A stretch of 9,560 nucleotides of DNA. Origin: Rubrobacteraceae bacterium. GTDB lineage: Bacteria > Actinomycetota > Rubrobacteria > Rubrobacterales > Rubrobacteraceae. Made by a program: the position numbers and the translations under genes. The stretch is from the NCBI GenBank assembly GCA_013698525.1, contig JACCSM010000260.1, forward strand, positions 1-9,560, given 5' to 3'. The notes under the pieces are model-generated. The model was not told the DNA's origin. It ran no database searches and worked only from the letters and a program-made list of their open reading frames with translations. Position 1 is the first letter of the stretch, and each line of letters opens with the position of its first letter. Below are positions 1 to 6,000 of this stretch, one piece after another.

Positions 1-300
1 ATCTCCGAGGACCACGAGGCCGTCCTCAACGATCTGCGCGAAGTCGGCATGGTCGCCGTCGGCGACATGAGTCCGGTCGCGCTGGGCGACTACGCCGCGG
101 GCCCATCTCACGCCCTGCCGACCGGCGGAGCCGCGGCGTGGGCCTCGGCTCTCGGTACTCACGACTACATTGCCCGCACCAACTACATCCACTTCAGCGC
201 CGCGGCGCTAGAAGAGATCGGCCCCCACGTCGAACGCCTGGCGCGCCTCGAAGGCTTCGAGAACCACGCCGAGAGCGTTGGGGTGCGGCGAAGAACATGA
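1..300 (+). CDS. hisD: Histidinol dehydrogenase, C-terminal part (5' end outside window)
   Basis: Histidinol dehydrogenase carries out the last two NAD-dependent oxidations of histidine synthesis (L-histidinol to L-histidine) in the cytoplasm. Only the last 99 codons are present; the gene enters from the left edge in frame 1. The stretch GDYAAGPSHALPTGG matches the conserved HisD segment around the zinc-ligand aspartate (Asp at 88-90). The C-terminal zinc-ligand histidine lies in FENHAESV (His at 265-267). Both assignments come from family knowledge of the E. coli enzyme. The gene ends in TGA at 298-300, overlapping by ATGA with an ATG in the hisB frame, and hisB proper starts 12 bases further on, so the two are probably translationally coupled. 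The usual Thr-Ala after the LPTGG-type motif reads Ala-Ala-Ala here, a mild change. The identification is secure although most of the catalytic domain is not visible. Confidence 0.93.
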   Translation: MSEDHEAVLNDLREVGMVAVGDMSPVALGDYAAGPSHALPTGGAAAWASALGTHDYIARTNYIHFSAAALEEIGPHVERLARLEGFENHAESVGVRRRT

Positions 301-311
301 TGGAGGGGGAA

Positions 312-896
312 ATGGCGCGTATTGGCAAAGCGGAGCGGAAGACGGGCGAGACATTCGTGAGGGTGAGCCTGGATCTCGACGGAGATGGCAAAGCAGACGT
401 CTCCACTGGCGTCGGGTTCTTCGACCACATCCTGCACCTCCTCGCCCATCACTCCGGGATGAACCTGGCGGTCGAGGCCGAGGGCGACACCTGGGTTGAC
501 GATCACCATACCGTCGAGGACGCGGGGTTGGTATTGGGACGTGCCTTCGATGAAGCTCTGGGAGATCGCTCGGGCATAGTCCGTTTCGCCGACGCGAGCG
601 CGCCTCTCATAGAGGCTCTCAGCACGGTCGTGGTGGACCTCGGTGGACGTAGCCATCTCACCTGCAACCTCGGTTCGATGCCGGAGAAGATCGGGGTTTT
701 CGACGTGGAGCTTTTCCCGGAGTTTCTGCGCGCCTTCACCCAGTATGGCCGCTTCACACTCCACCTCAACTGCCACTACGGAGAGAACGCCCACCACAAG
801 GTCGAGTCCGGCGTCAAGGCCCTGGCCGTCGCGCTACGGGTCGCCGTCTCCCCGAGAAGTAGTGGCAGCGCCTCTACGAAGGGGGTAATCGATTGA
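312..896 (+). CDS. hisB: Imidazoleglycerol-phosphate dehydratase
   Basis: HisB dehydrates imidazole glycerol phosphate to imidazole acetol phosphate, the sixth step of histidine synthesis. The protein is 194 residues, the normal length of a monofunctional HisB, with no phosphatase domain fused. Visible hallmarks are GFFDHIL followed by a His pair (residues 35-47), DHHTVED (64-70), DLGGR (109-113) and ENAHHKVES (158-166); the two His clusters bind the catalytic manganese ions in this family. The C-terminus STKGVID also fits the family. I chose ATG 312 because GGAGG (302-306) sits 5 bases upstream and the product begins as HisB proteins normally do (MARIGKAERKTGET). ATG 297, which overlaps the hisD stop, and ATG 300 are alternatives. 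Downstream, a repeat element begins immediately after the TGA, and hisH follows after 187 bases. Confidence 0.96.
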   Translation: MARIGKAERKTGETFVRVSLDLDGDGKADVSTGVGFFDHILHLLAHHSGMNLAVEAEGDTWVDDHHTVEDAGLVLGRAFDEALGDRSGIVRFADASAPLIEALSTVVVDLGGRSHLTCNLGSMPEKIGVFDVELFPEFLRAFTQYGRFTLHLNCHYGENAHHKVESGVKALAVALRVAVSPRSSGSASTKGVID

Positions 897-1097
897 GCAG
901 GTCAGCACGCTACGCCCTTCGGGCTTCGCTGGTCAGCACTTCAGCACACCGCCTCCCTTCGGTCGGCGGCTTGTCAGCCAGTCAGCAAGGGCTTGCGCAC
1001 GCGGAAGCTGAAATGCTGACAAGGCGGCGCAGCCGCCGTGCTGACAAGCGGAGGCGTCAGCCGTAGCGTGCTGACTAGCTGAAATGCTGACTAGCTT
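897..1097. repeat. Composite octamer/hairpin inverted-repeat element A (within his operon)
   Basis: The gap between hisB and hisH is filled by a structured repeat. The left half has TCAGC at 902, 933, 941, 974 and 982. The right half has the complement GCTGA at 1007, 1015, 1040, 1070, 1078 and 1086. The outermost arms form a perfect 14-bp inverted repeat (GTCAGCACGCTACG at 901-914 against 1062-1075). Embedded small hairpins include GCCC/GGGC at 915-925, CCGCC/GGCGG near 951-970 and GGCGGC-GCA-GCCGCC at 1023-1037. Modules are shared with elements B, C and E. The right end runs into hisH: its ATG at 1084 is part of the repeat string GCTGAAATGCTGAC. Because the element lies in an operon it should be transcribed, so it could form a long folded RNA between two cistrons. 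The octamer register is looser here than in the other elements (steps of 31, 33, 25 and 30 bases across hairpins). I see no ORF in it. Confidence 0.85.
1041..1069 (+). promoter_or_regulatory. Possible weak promoter inside repeat element A, upstream of hisH
   Basis: CTGACA (1041-1046), a 5/6 match to the -35 consensus, is followed after 17 bases by TAGCGT (1064-1069), a poor -10 with only the first two and last bases right. It would start transcription a few bases before the hisH ATG. The -35 string is part of the repeat unit itself. This is weak evidence. Confidence 0.22.
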
Positions 1098-1710
1098 GAG
1101 CGTAGCGATCGTCGATTACGACGCGGGGAACACGCTCTCCGTCACGCGGGCGCTGGAGCGAGTTGGTGCTGGTGTGGAGCTTACGCAAGATCCCGACCGG
1201 GTAGCTTTCGCAGACGCGGTCGTACTCCCTGGCGTAGGGGCTTTTGGAGACTGCATGAGGAAGTTGCGGGATCGCGGGATGGACGAGGCGTGCGGGGAGG
1301 CGTTTGTGTCGGGCAAGCCTTTCCTCGGAGTCTGCGTCGCCCTGCAGGTCGTGTTCGAGGCCTCCGAGGAGTCGCCAGGGGTGGAGGGCCTTGGGCTCAT
1401 GCCAGGGGGAGTTGTGCGCTTTATGGCCTATGATCTCAAGGTACCGCACATCGGGTGGAACGAACTCTCTGTGGTGCGCGATCATCCCGTCCTCCAAGGC
1501 CTCGACGGTGAGGCGTTCTACTTCGTCCACTCCTACTACCCCGTGCCGGAGGATTCAGGGGACCTCATCGGCGAGACGGATTACGGGACGCGCTTCTGTT
1601 CAGCGGCAGGAAGGGAGAACCTCGTCGCCGTCCAGTTCCATCCGGAGAAGAGCAGCAGGGCAGGCCTGAAGCTGTACGAGAATTTCCTGGCCTGGGCGGG
1701 ATCGGTTTGA
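1084..1710 (+). CDS. hisH: Imidazole glycerol phosphate synthase, glutamine amidotransferase subunit
   Basis: HisH hydrolyses glutamine and passes ammonia to HisF, which makes imidazole glycerol phosphate and AICAR. The 208-residue protein is a class I glutamine amidotransferase of normal HisH length. It has PGVGAFGDCM at 49-58 (oxyanion region), the nucleophile Cys84 in LGVCVALQ, HIGWNEL at 122-128 and QFHPEKS at 184-190, giving the triad Cys84/His186/Glu188. The usual Gly-Met after the nucleophile motif is Ala-Leu here. The start is uncertain. ATG 1084 lies inside the repeat element and has no Shine-Dalgarno sequence; TTG 1096 would begin closer to the family norm (MSVAIVDYDAGN), also without a clear ribosome site. 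The insertion may have displaced the native signals. The TGA at 1708-1710 overlaps the hisA TTG. No hisF follows in this window, so the synthase partner must be encoded elsewhere. Confidence 0.95.
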   Translation: MLTSLSVAIVDYDAGNTLSVTRALERVGAGVELTQDPDRVAFADAVVLPGVGAFGDCMRKLRDRGMDEACGEAFVSGKPFLGVCVALQVVFEASEESPGVEGLGLMPGGVVRFMAYDLKVPHIGWNELSVVRDHPVLQGLDGEAFYFVHSYYPVPEDSGDLIGETDYGTRFCSAAGRENLVAVQFHPEKSSRAGLKLYENFLAWAGSV

Positions 1711-2453
1711 GTGACTTTACCGTCTATCCTGCTATCGACCTGCGCGGTGGGCGATGCGTGCGTCTCAGGCAGGGGGACTTCGGACGGGCCAAGGAGTACG
1801 ATGCCGACCCCGTCGAGCGCGCCCGCGAGTGGGAGCGTCAGGGGGCTCAGGCGATACACGTCGTCGACCTCGACGGCGCCGAAGAGGGCAGGCTCGTGCA
1901 GCTCGAGCTCATCCGCCGTATCGCGGGATCGGTCGGCGTCCCGCTCCAGGTTGGGGGCGGCGTACGCTCCATCGAAGATCTGCGCGCCGTGCGGGGTGCC
2001 GGCGCCCTGCGGGTCGTAATTGGGACCGCGGCGGTCGAGGACAGGGACCTGCGGCTGAGGGCGGTCGAGGAGGCTGGTGCTTCGCTCGTCGTCGCCGTCG
2101 ACGCGCGTGAAGGAGTCGTCGCGACGCACGGCTGGCTGAGGTCGAGCGGGGTCTCTGTCCTTGACCTCTCCAAGGAGTTGGCTGCCGACGGGGTCGCCTC
2201 CGTCCTCTACACCGATGTCGCTCGCGACGGCATGAACGCAGGGGCTGCCCTCGAAGGGACCGCAACGGTCGCGAAGATAATCCCCACCATCGCCAGCGGC
2301 GGAGTCCGCGGGACCGAGGACGTAGCCACGCTCTCACGGACGCCCGGTGTCACCGGCGTGGTTGTCGGCACCGCGCTCTACGAAAGCAGGGTCACACTCG
2401 AGGAGTTGATCGCAAGCGTTCTGGCCTCCGACAGCGCCGAGCAAAAGTCTTGA
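1707..2453 (+). CDS. hisA: Phosphoribosylformimino-5-aminoimidazole carboxamide ribotide isomerase
   Basis: HisA isomerises ProFAR to PRFAR by an Amadori rearrangement, just before the HisHF step. The 248-residue product is a complete TIM barrel. Visible motifs are YPAIDLRGG with the catalytic Asp11, HVVDLDGA (51-58), QVGGGVRS (81-88, phosphate loop), VVAVDAREG with the second catalytic Asp at 132, YTDVARDGM (168-176) and IASGGVR (195-201, second phosphate loop). The start is TTG 1707, forming a TTGA overlap with the hisH stop, which implies translational coupling; no other in-frame start gives the conserved N-terminus. Many actinobacteria carry the bifunctional PriA, which also does the TrpF reaction. 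Here the Arg-Gly-Trp I recall for PriA reads His-Gly-Trp (141-143), so I favour an ordinary HisA, with modest confidence on that sub-point. Confidence 0.95.
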   Translation: MSDFTVYPAIDLRGGRCVRLRQGDFGRAKEYDADPVERAREWERQGAQAIHVVDLDGAEEGRLVQLELIRRIAGSVGVPLQVGGGVRSIEDLRAVRGAGALRVVIGTAAVEDRDLRLRAVEEAGASLVVAVDAREGVVATHGWLRSSGVSVLDLSKELAADGVASVLYTDVARDGMNAGAALEGTATVAKIIPTIASGGVRGTEDVATLSRTPGVTGVVVGTALYESRVTLEELIASVLASDSAEQKS

Positions 2454-2530
2454 ACCGGAATTCGCAGGATCACTTCCGCGGTGTACAAGCGGGGCGAGCG
2501 CAACTCCTACCCCCTGCTCCCGGCACAACC

Positions 2531-2556
2531 GTCATTCCCGCGCAAGCGGGAATCCA
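2531..2556. repeat. Widespread palindromic repeat (dRS3-like, ATTCCCGC-GCAA-GCGGGAAT)
   Basis: The core is a perfect 8-bp inverted repeat (2534-2541 and 2546-2553) with a GCAA loop, inside GTCATTCCCGCGCAAGCGGG and followed by AATCCA. From memory, this string is a dispersed intergenic repeat in many bacteria and resembles the neisserial dRS3 core. Here it lies between the convergent ends of hisA and the - strand gene at 2662-2970, where the hairpin could help end transcription from either side. The rest of 2454-2661 holds two small hairpins, GGCGC/GCGCC at 2565-2577 and CGTATG/CATACG at 2605-2619, and no gene I can support. Confidence 0.7.
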
Positions 2557-2661
2557 CTGCGCCTGGCGCTCTGCGCCTCAATCCAGAAGCAATCTGCCGG
2601 ATTACGTATGAGCCATACGCACGACGAGCCATCAGCCGTGAGCCCGCAGCAAAACCCGCTT

Positions 2662-2970
2662 TCAGTACTCGAGGCTTGAAGATCTTGCCTCGCCCTGTTC
2701 GTACTTGGCGGATTGGATCGCGCGCCAGGAGAACTTGGAGAGGGCCTCGTCTGTGGGGCCCCTCAGGTCTGGGTCAGCCTCACCGATGGCTTCCCTGGCC
2801 ACCTCCACCGCGGCGTCGATGGCGGCGTTTATCTCGTAAGCCCGCGCGGCCTGGTACTTGATCCGCAACCCGCGCGGGGTCGCCCGCCCTACCGCGTAGG
2901 CGATCTCGTACTCCTCCGTTCGGCTCTCGTGGTCGCCGACGCGCCTGACCGTGCAACTCAACTCCGGCAT
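2662..2970 (-). CDS. Uncharacterised 102-residue protein
   Basis: I do not recognise a family. The reading frame has protein-like composition: a hydrophilic N-terminal third (MPELSCTVRRVGDHESRTEE), then GLRIKYQAARAYEINAAID leading into an alanine/glutamate-rich segment that is probably helical (roughly residues 42-66), and a charged tail. No signal peptide, membrane segment or cysteine motif is present. The ATG at 2970-2968 has AGGA (complement of 2978-2981) 7 bases upstream, a reasonable ribosome site. The gene is divergent from the penicillin-binding protein gene, sharing a 93-bp intergenic region, and convergent with hisA. An overlapping + strand frame at 2713-2994 looks less protein-like. 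I call it a probable gene on start site and composition only. Confidence 0.6.
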   Translation of the reverse strand: MPELSCTVRRVGDHESRTEEYEIAYAVGRATPRGLRIKYQAARAYEINAAIDAAVEVAREAIGEADPDLRGPTDEALSKFSWRAIQSAKYEQGEARSSSLEY

Positions 2971-3063
2971 GCACGCATCCTACCATCTGCGTGACCGCTT
3001 GCTTTCCGGTCTGGCTTGCTCGACCGCCCCGACCCAATTGGAGTAGACTAGAGCCGGAGGGCC

Positions 3064-5034
3064 GTGAACAACTTCTTCGAAACCAGCAAAAAGAAGTCGA
3101 AGGGGCGCCGGCTCGGGCGCCCGGCACGCAGAGGACTACGCGCCCTCTTCAACCTCGCTCTGATCCTCGGTATGTCCGCCGCGGTGATTATCGCCTGCCT
3201 CTATCTGTTCGTCGTTAGGGAGTACGAGGACGACCTCGGCCGGACCTACCCAGCGCTTGCCGAGAACTCCTACGTCTACGACGTGGATGGTAACAGGGTA
3301 GGGGTGATCCCCGTCACCGAGAGCCGCGAGACCGTTGGCTTCAGAGGTCTCGGGGAGCATCTCCCCGAAGCCGTCGTCGCTGTCGAGGACCGGCGCTTCT
3401 ACGGCCACTTCGGTGTCGACTTCGAGGGGCTCGCCCGTGCGGCCTGGACGGACCTGAGATCCTGGGAGGTGCAGGAGGGCGGCTCAACGATCACGGAGCA
3501 ACTCATGAAGAACCTCTACGTTCCCGAGGACCAGCGCCTCGACATCACTTTTCGCAGGCGATTTGTCCAGTCCGCGCTCGCGTTCACCTACGAGCGCAAG
3601 CACACCAAGAACGAGGTCCTGACCGCCTACTTGAACACCGTGTACTTCGGGGACGGCGCCTACGGAGCTGAGGAGGCGGCGCAGCGCTACTTCGGAAAGA
3701 GCGCCCGAGATCTCGACCTCTCGGAGGCGGCGATGCTAGCCGGTCTGCTCCACGCACCTTCGGCCTACGCGACCTGGGATGGTGATCTTATCGTGGAGCC
3801 GGTCCGCGGGCGCCGCGACAGGGTACTAATGCTGATGCAGGAACAGGGTATGATCTCCTCCCAAGAGCGCGAGGAGGCCGAGGCTGCGCCACTGGAGTTC
3901 GCCCCTGACCCGCCGCCCGAAGACCCGGCGTATACGCCTTTCCTCGAGAAGGTCGGGCGGGAGGTGGAGGAGAGGCTCGGGCCTCGGGCCCTACAACTCG
4001 GGGGATTGAGAATTCACACGACGATGGATCCAGACTTCCAGAACGCGGCCGTCGAGACCTCGGATGACGTACTCTTCGAGTCGACCGACCCTTCTGCCGC
4101 CGTCGTGACGATAGAGCCTCAGAGCGGCGCCATACGAGCCCTGGCGGGACAGGAAGGGGACTTCAACCTCGCGCTCGACGCCAGACGTCAACCCGGCAGC
4201 TCCTTCAAGCCCATCGTGCTCGCCACTGCCCTCAAGCAAGACATCTCCCCGGAGAGCACCTACATTTCCCACGATCTGACCTTCGACTTCGAGGACGAGT
4301 ACTACGAGATACACAACTACGACTACATAGAGCGGGGAGAGATCTCCGTGTCCGACGCCATGGCGGAGTCGGACAACACGGTCTTCGTGCAGCTCGCCGC
4401 CGACGTTGGATTGGACAACGTTGTCGAGGCCGCCGAAGACCTTGGCATCACCACGCCCGTCGACCCCTACCCGTCGACCGCGATAGGCGGCCTGGGTTCG
4501 GGTGTCAGTCCGCTCGACATGGCCTCTGCCTACTCGACTTTCGCCGGTGGCGGCATCCATCGGGAGCCTTACTCCATCGAGAGTATCGACAGGAATAGCT
4601 ACGGCGAGGTCGAGACGGTCTACGACCACCAAATCAGCGGTCGGCGCGTGCTCACGGGCAACGACGCGGCGGTTGCGACCCAGGTCCTCAGGGGCGTTGT
4701 GAAGGACGGGACGGCGTCGATGTTCCACGACCTCGACGAGGAGATCGGACATCCCTCAGCGGGCAAGACGGGTACCACGGACAACTTCGCCGACGCCTGG
4801 TACGTCGGCTACACACCCCGTCTTTGCACCTCCGTGTGGGTCGGTTATGCGGAAGGCCAACGCACTCTCGTCGGCGTCCACGGCTTACAGGAGCCGAACG
4901 GAGAGACCCTACCCATGGACATCTGGTCCGGTTACATGGCCACGGCTACGGCCGGTGACCTAGCGCTCGATTTCCCGGAGGCCGACACGGATGAACTCTA
5001 CACCGTCGAAGACGTCCCTTCGAGCGGCTTCTGA
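3064..5034 (+). CDS. Class A penicillin-binding protein (GT51 glycosyltransferase plus transpeptidase)
   Basis: This bifunctional enzyme polymerises lipid II into glycan strands and cross-links the peptides, outside the cytoplasmic membrane. The 656-residue protein has a basic cytoplasmic N-terminus (KKKSKGRR), one membrane anchor at about residues 28-51, a GT51 domain at about 70-275 and a transpeptidase domain at about 330-625. Catalytic signatures are intact: EDRRFYGHFGVD with catalytic Glu108, GGSTITEQLMKN with Glu145, the SxxK nucleophile Ser379/Lys382 in GSSFKP, SDN at 436-438 and KTG at 568-570. There is no PASTA or other C-terminal extension; the protein ends soon after the transpeptidase fold. 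The start is GTG 3064, with GGAGG (3056-3060) only 3 bases before it. A -10-like TAGACT lies at 3044-3049 without a convincing -35. The gene appears to be a single-gene transcript closed by the hairpin at 5037. Confidence 0.95.
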   Translation: MNNFFETSKKKSKGRRLGRPARRGLRALFNLALILGMSAAVIIACLYLFVVREYEDDLGRTYPALAENSYVYDVDGNRVGVIPVTESRETVGFRGLGEHLPEAVVAVEDRRFYGHFGVDFEGLARAAWTDLRSWEVQEGGSTITEQLMKNLYVPEDQRLDITFRRRFVQSALAFTYERKHTKNEVLTAYLNTVYFGDGAYGAEEAAQRYFGKSARDLDLSEAAMLAGLLHAPSAYATWDGDLIVEPVRGRRDRVLMLMQEQGMISSQEREEAEAAPLEFAPDPPPEDPAYTPFLEKVGREVEERLGPRALQLGGLRIHTTMDPDFQNAAVETSDDVLFESTDPSAAVVTIEPQSGAIRALAGQEGDFNLALDARRQPGSSFKPIVLATALKQDISPESTYISHDLTFDFEDEYYEIHNYDYIERGEISVSDAMAESDNTVFVQLAADVGLDNVVEAAEDLGITTPVDPYPSTAIGGLGSGVSPLDMASAYSTFAGGGIHREPYSIESIDRNSYGEVETVYDHQISGRRVLTGNDAAVATQVLRGVVKDGTASMFHDLDEEIGHPSAGKTGTTDNFADAWYVGYTPRLCTSVWVGYAEGQRTLVGVHGLQEPNGETLPMDIWSGYMATATAGDLALDFPEADTDELYTVEDVPSSGF

Positions 5035-5036
5035 AG

Positions 5037-5071
5037 GCGGGTTTTGGAAGGGCAACCCATCCAAAACCCGC
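5037..5071 (+). terminator. Strong hairpin after the penicillin-binding protein gene
   Basis: GCGGGTTTTGGA (5037-5048) pairs perfectly with TCCAAAACCCGC (5060-5071). The loop closes further through GGG/CCC around CAA after one A-A mismatch. It begins 3 bases after the stop codon. No U-tract follows, so it is a terminator-like or 3'-end-stabilising hairpin rather than a textbook intrinsic terminator. Confidence 0.75.
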
Positions 5072-5076
5072 GCAGG

Positions 5077-5274
5077 CTAGCAAGTCAGCCAGTCAGCACG
5101 CCGCCTGCGGCGGCTCTCAGCATTTCAGCCAGTGCCTGTGCCAGAGAGGCTCCTACACGGAGCCAAGCTCCGTGGCAAACGATGCTGAGCCTTTTCTACC
5201 GCCGGGCAAGACGAACGCAATCCGCTCCCAACAAAGCTGAGATGCTGAAGTGCTGACAAGCTGAAATGCTGATC
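5077..5274. repeat. Composite octamer/hairpin inverted-repeat element B
   Basis: The left arm (5077-5130) has TCAGC at 5085, 5093, 5117 and 5125, every spacing a multiple of 8, with the hairpin GCCGCC-TGC-GGCGGC between the second and third. The right arm (5236-5274) is five uninterrupted GCTGANNN octamers starting at 5236, 5244, 5252, 5260 and 5268. The 47 bases at 5083-5129 match the reverse complement of 8024-8070 in element E at 45 positions. The core (about 5131-5235) is not shared with other elements by eye. It contains two mutually exclusive hairpins: GGCTCC/GGAGCC (5148-5153, 5159-5164) and CACGGAG/CTCCGTG (5156-5162, 5168-5174). The element fills the gap from the upstream hairpin to the promoter of the 5287 gene, and its last octamers provide that promoter's -35. 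No gene is supported inside it. Confidence 0.87.
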
Positions 5275-5280
5275 TAGAAT
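5253..5280 (+). promoter_or_regulatory. Promoter for leaderless transcription of the 5287 gene
   Basis: CTGACA (5253-5258), 5/6 match to the -35 consensus, is followed after 16 bases by TAGAAT (5275-5280), 5/6 match to the -10. Exactly 6 bases then separate the -10 from the ATG at 5287, which puts the likely transcription start at or next to the A of the start codon. No Shine-Dalgarno sequence is present. The -35 lies within the third and fourth octamers of repeat element B. Confidence 0.68.
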
Positions 5281-5286
5281 AGCTCT

Positions 5287-5739
5287 ATGGACTTGCAGAG
5301 GCTCTATGCTGGATCTTTTATAGACTGGGAGGTGGTCGCCGCCTCCTGGAACAAGCGCACCGTCCCCTCACGACTACTGCTCTTCGCCGCCCGCCGCTAC
5401 CTGGAGGAACGGGCCGGTAGCCTCGATTCCGGGCGCGTCGAGATGCTGGCGTCCGCTCCGCTCCCGGAAGAGATCAAACACGCCTTCGCCTCACCGCCTG
5501 AACTCGACGCACCCGCATCGCGCCTCTGGGGTGAGTTCGTCGATGCCGCCGTCGCCGCCGAGCTGGAGATGGTCTCATACGGCGAGCGACCGCCGCTGTT
5601 GCACGAGCTGCGGGCCGGCCTCGAACAGGCCGCAGGGGAGGCTGGCCCCCTCACCGAGACGGGAAGATGGTTCCTCGCCAGGCGCGACGCCCTTCCGGGA
5701 ACCGATCTCCCCGAAGATCCTGGATATCTGCCAATATAA
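5287..5739 (+). CDS. Uncharacterised 150-residue protein
   Basis: I do not recognise a family. The protein is soluble by appearance, rich in Ala, Glu, Leu and Arg, and probably mostly helical (for example SRLLLFAARRYLEERAG at about 28-44 and LLHELRAGLEQAAGEAG at about 103-119), with proline-rich turns and a tail ending in DLPEDPGYLPI. It has no cysteines, signal peptide or membrane segment. ATG 5287 is chosen because TAGAAT-N6-ATG is an ideal leaderless arrangement and the N-terminus MDLQRLYAGSFIDW is plausible. The stop TAA at 5737-5739 is followed without a gap by repeat element C. The gene is thus bracketed by repeat elements B and C on both sides, so it could have moved or been retained together with them, although its base composition looks like that of its neighbours. 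Function unknown. Confidence 0.75.
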   Translation: MDLQRLYAGSFIDWEVVAASWNKRTVPSRLLLFAARRYLEERAGSLDSGRVEMLASAPLPEEIKHAFASPPELDAPASRLWGEFVDAAVAAELEMVSYGERPPLLHELRAGLEQAAGEAGPLTETGRWFLARRDALPGTDLPEDPGYLPI

Positions 5740-5912
5740 TCAGCACGCTCCAGCCTTCGGCTTCCGCTAGTCAGCAATTCAGCACGCCGCCTGCGGCGGC
5801 TCTTAGCAAGTCAGCCAGGTAGTGCTGTGCCGCCCGGAGCATCGGCGAAACCGCTTCTCGAGGCCTTCCCGGGCGTCCGAACGACCGAAAGCTGAAGTGC
5901 TGAAGTGCTGAA
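5740..5912. repeat. Composite octamer/hairpin inverted-repeat element C
   Basis: It begins at the base after the upstream stop codon. The left arm (5740-5817) carries TCAGC at 5740, 5771, 5779 and 5811, and a one-base variant TTAGC at 5803. The spacings 8, 24 and 8 hold the octamer register; the first step is 31. The first hairpin is AGCC-TTC-GGCT and the second GCCGCC-TGC-GGCGGC. The segment 5779-5803 is identical to 5093-5117 of element B. The right arm is three octamers, GCTGA at 5891, 5899 and 5907. The core (about 5818-5890) has CGCCCGG/CCGGGCG complementarity and no ORF I would call. It ends just upstream of the malic enzyme promoter. Confidence 0.85.
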
Positions 5913-5917
5913 ACCTA

Positions 5918-5946
5918 TTTACCGGAATTGGCGGCTGCAATACAAT
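5918..5946 (+). promoter_or_regulatory. Promoter of the malic enzyme gene
   Basis: TTTACC (5918-5923), 4/6 to the -35 consensus, is followed after an optimal 17 bases by TACAAT (5941-5946), 5/6 to the -10. It predicts a leader of about 45-50 bases before ATG 6001. It lies directly after repeat element C. Confidence 0.6.
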
Positions 5947-6000
5947 CATCGTCATCGGGCTCCGTGTGGGGCGGGCTAACGAGGGATAGGGGTTACTAAG

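Noticed and set aside
183..797. A 204-residue - strand frame over hisD/hisB
   Set aside because: It is antisense to clear hisB motifs, with low-complexity composition and no ribosome site.
897..1097. Element A as a CRISPR array
   Set aside because: The units are 8 bp, occur in both orientations and are separated by hairpins rather than by unique spacers of constant length; no cas genes are nearby.
2481..2861. A 126-residue + strand frame containing PSFPRKREST
   Set aside because: That peptide is the translation of the dispersed palindromic repeat at 2531-2556, a common source of spurious gene calls, and the frame overlaps the better - strand candidate.
2713..2994. A 93-residue + strand frame opposite the 2662-2970 gene
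   Set aside because: It has no ribosome site, and its composition is rich in Gly, Pro, Arg and Val without a protein-like pattern; the - strand frame has a ribosome site and helical segments.
3991..4752. A 253-residue - strand frame within the penicillin-binding protein gene
   Set aside because: It is antisense to the transpeptidase domain, which has intact SxxK, SDN and KTG motifs; its Val/Arg/Asp-rich translation is typical of a complement-strand shadow.
5044..5256. A 70-residue + strand frame after the penicillin-binding protein gene
   Set aside because: Most of it translates the terminator hairpin and repeat element B; a similar peptide (ASQxVSTxPAAALSISA) appears from element E on the other strand, showing that it is repeat translation.
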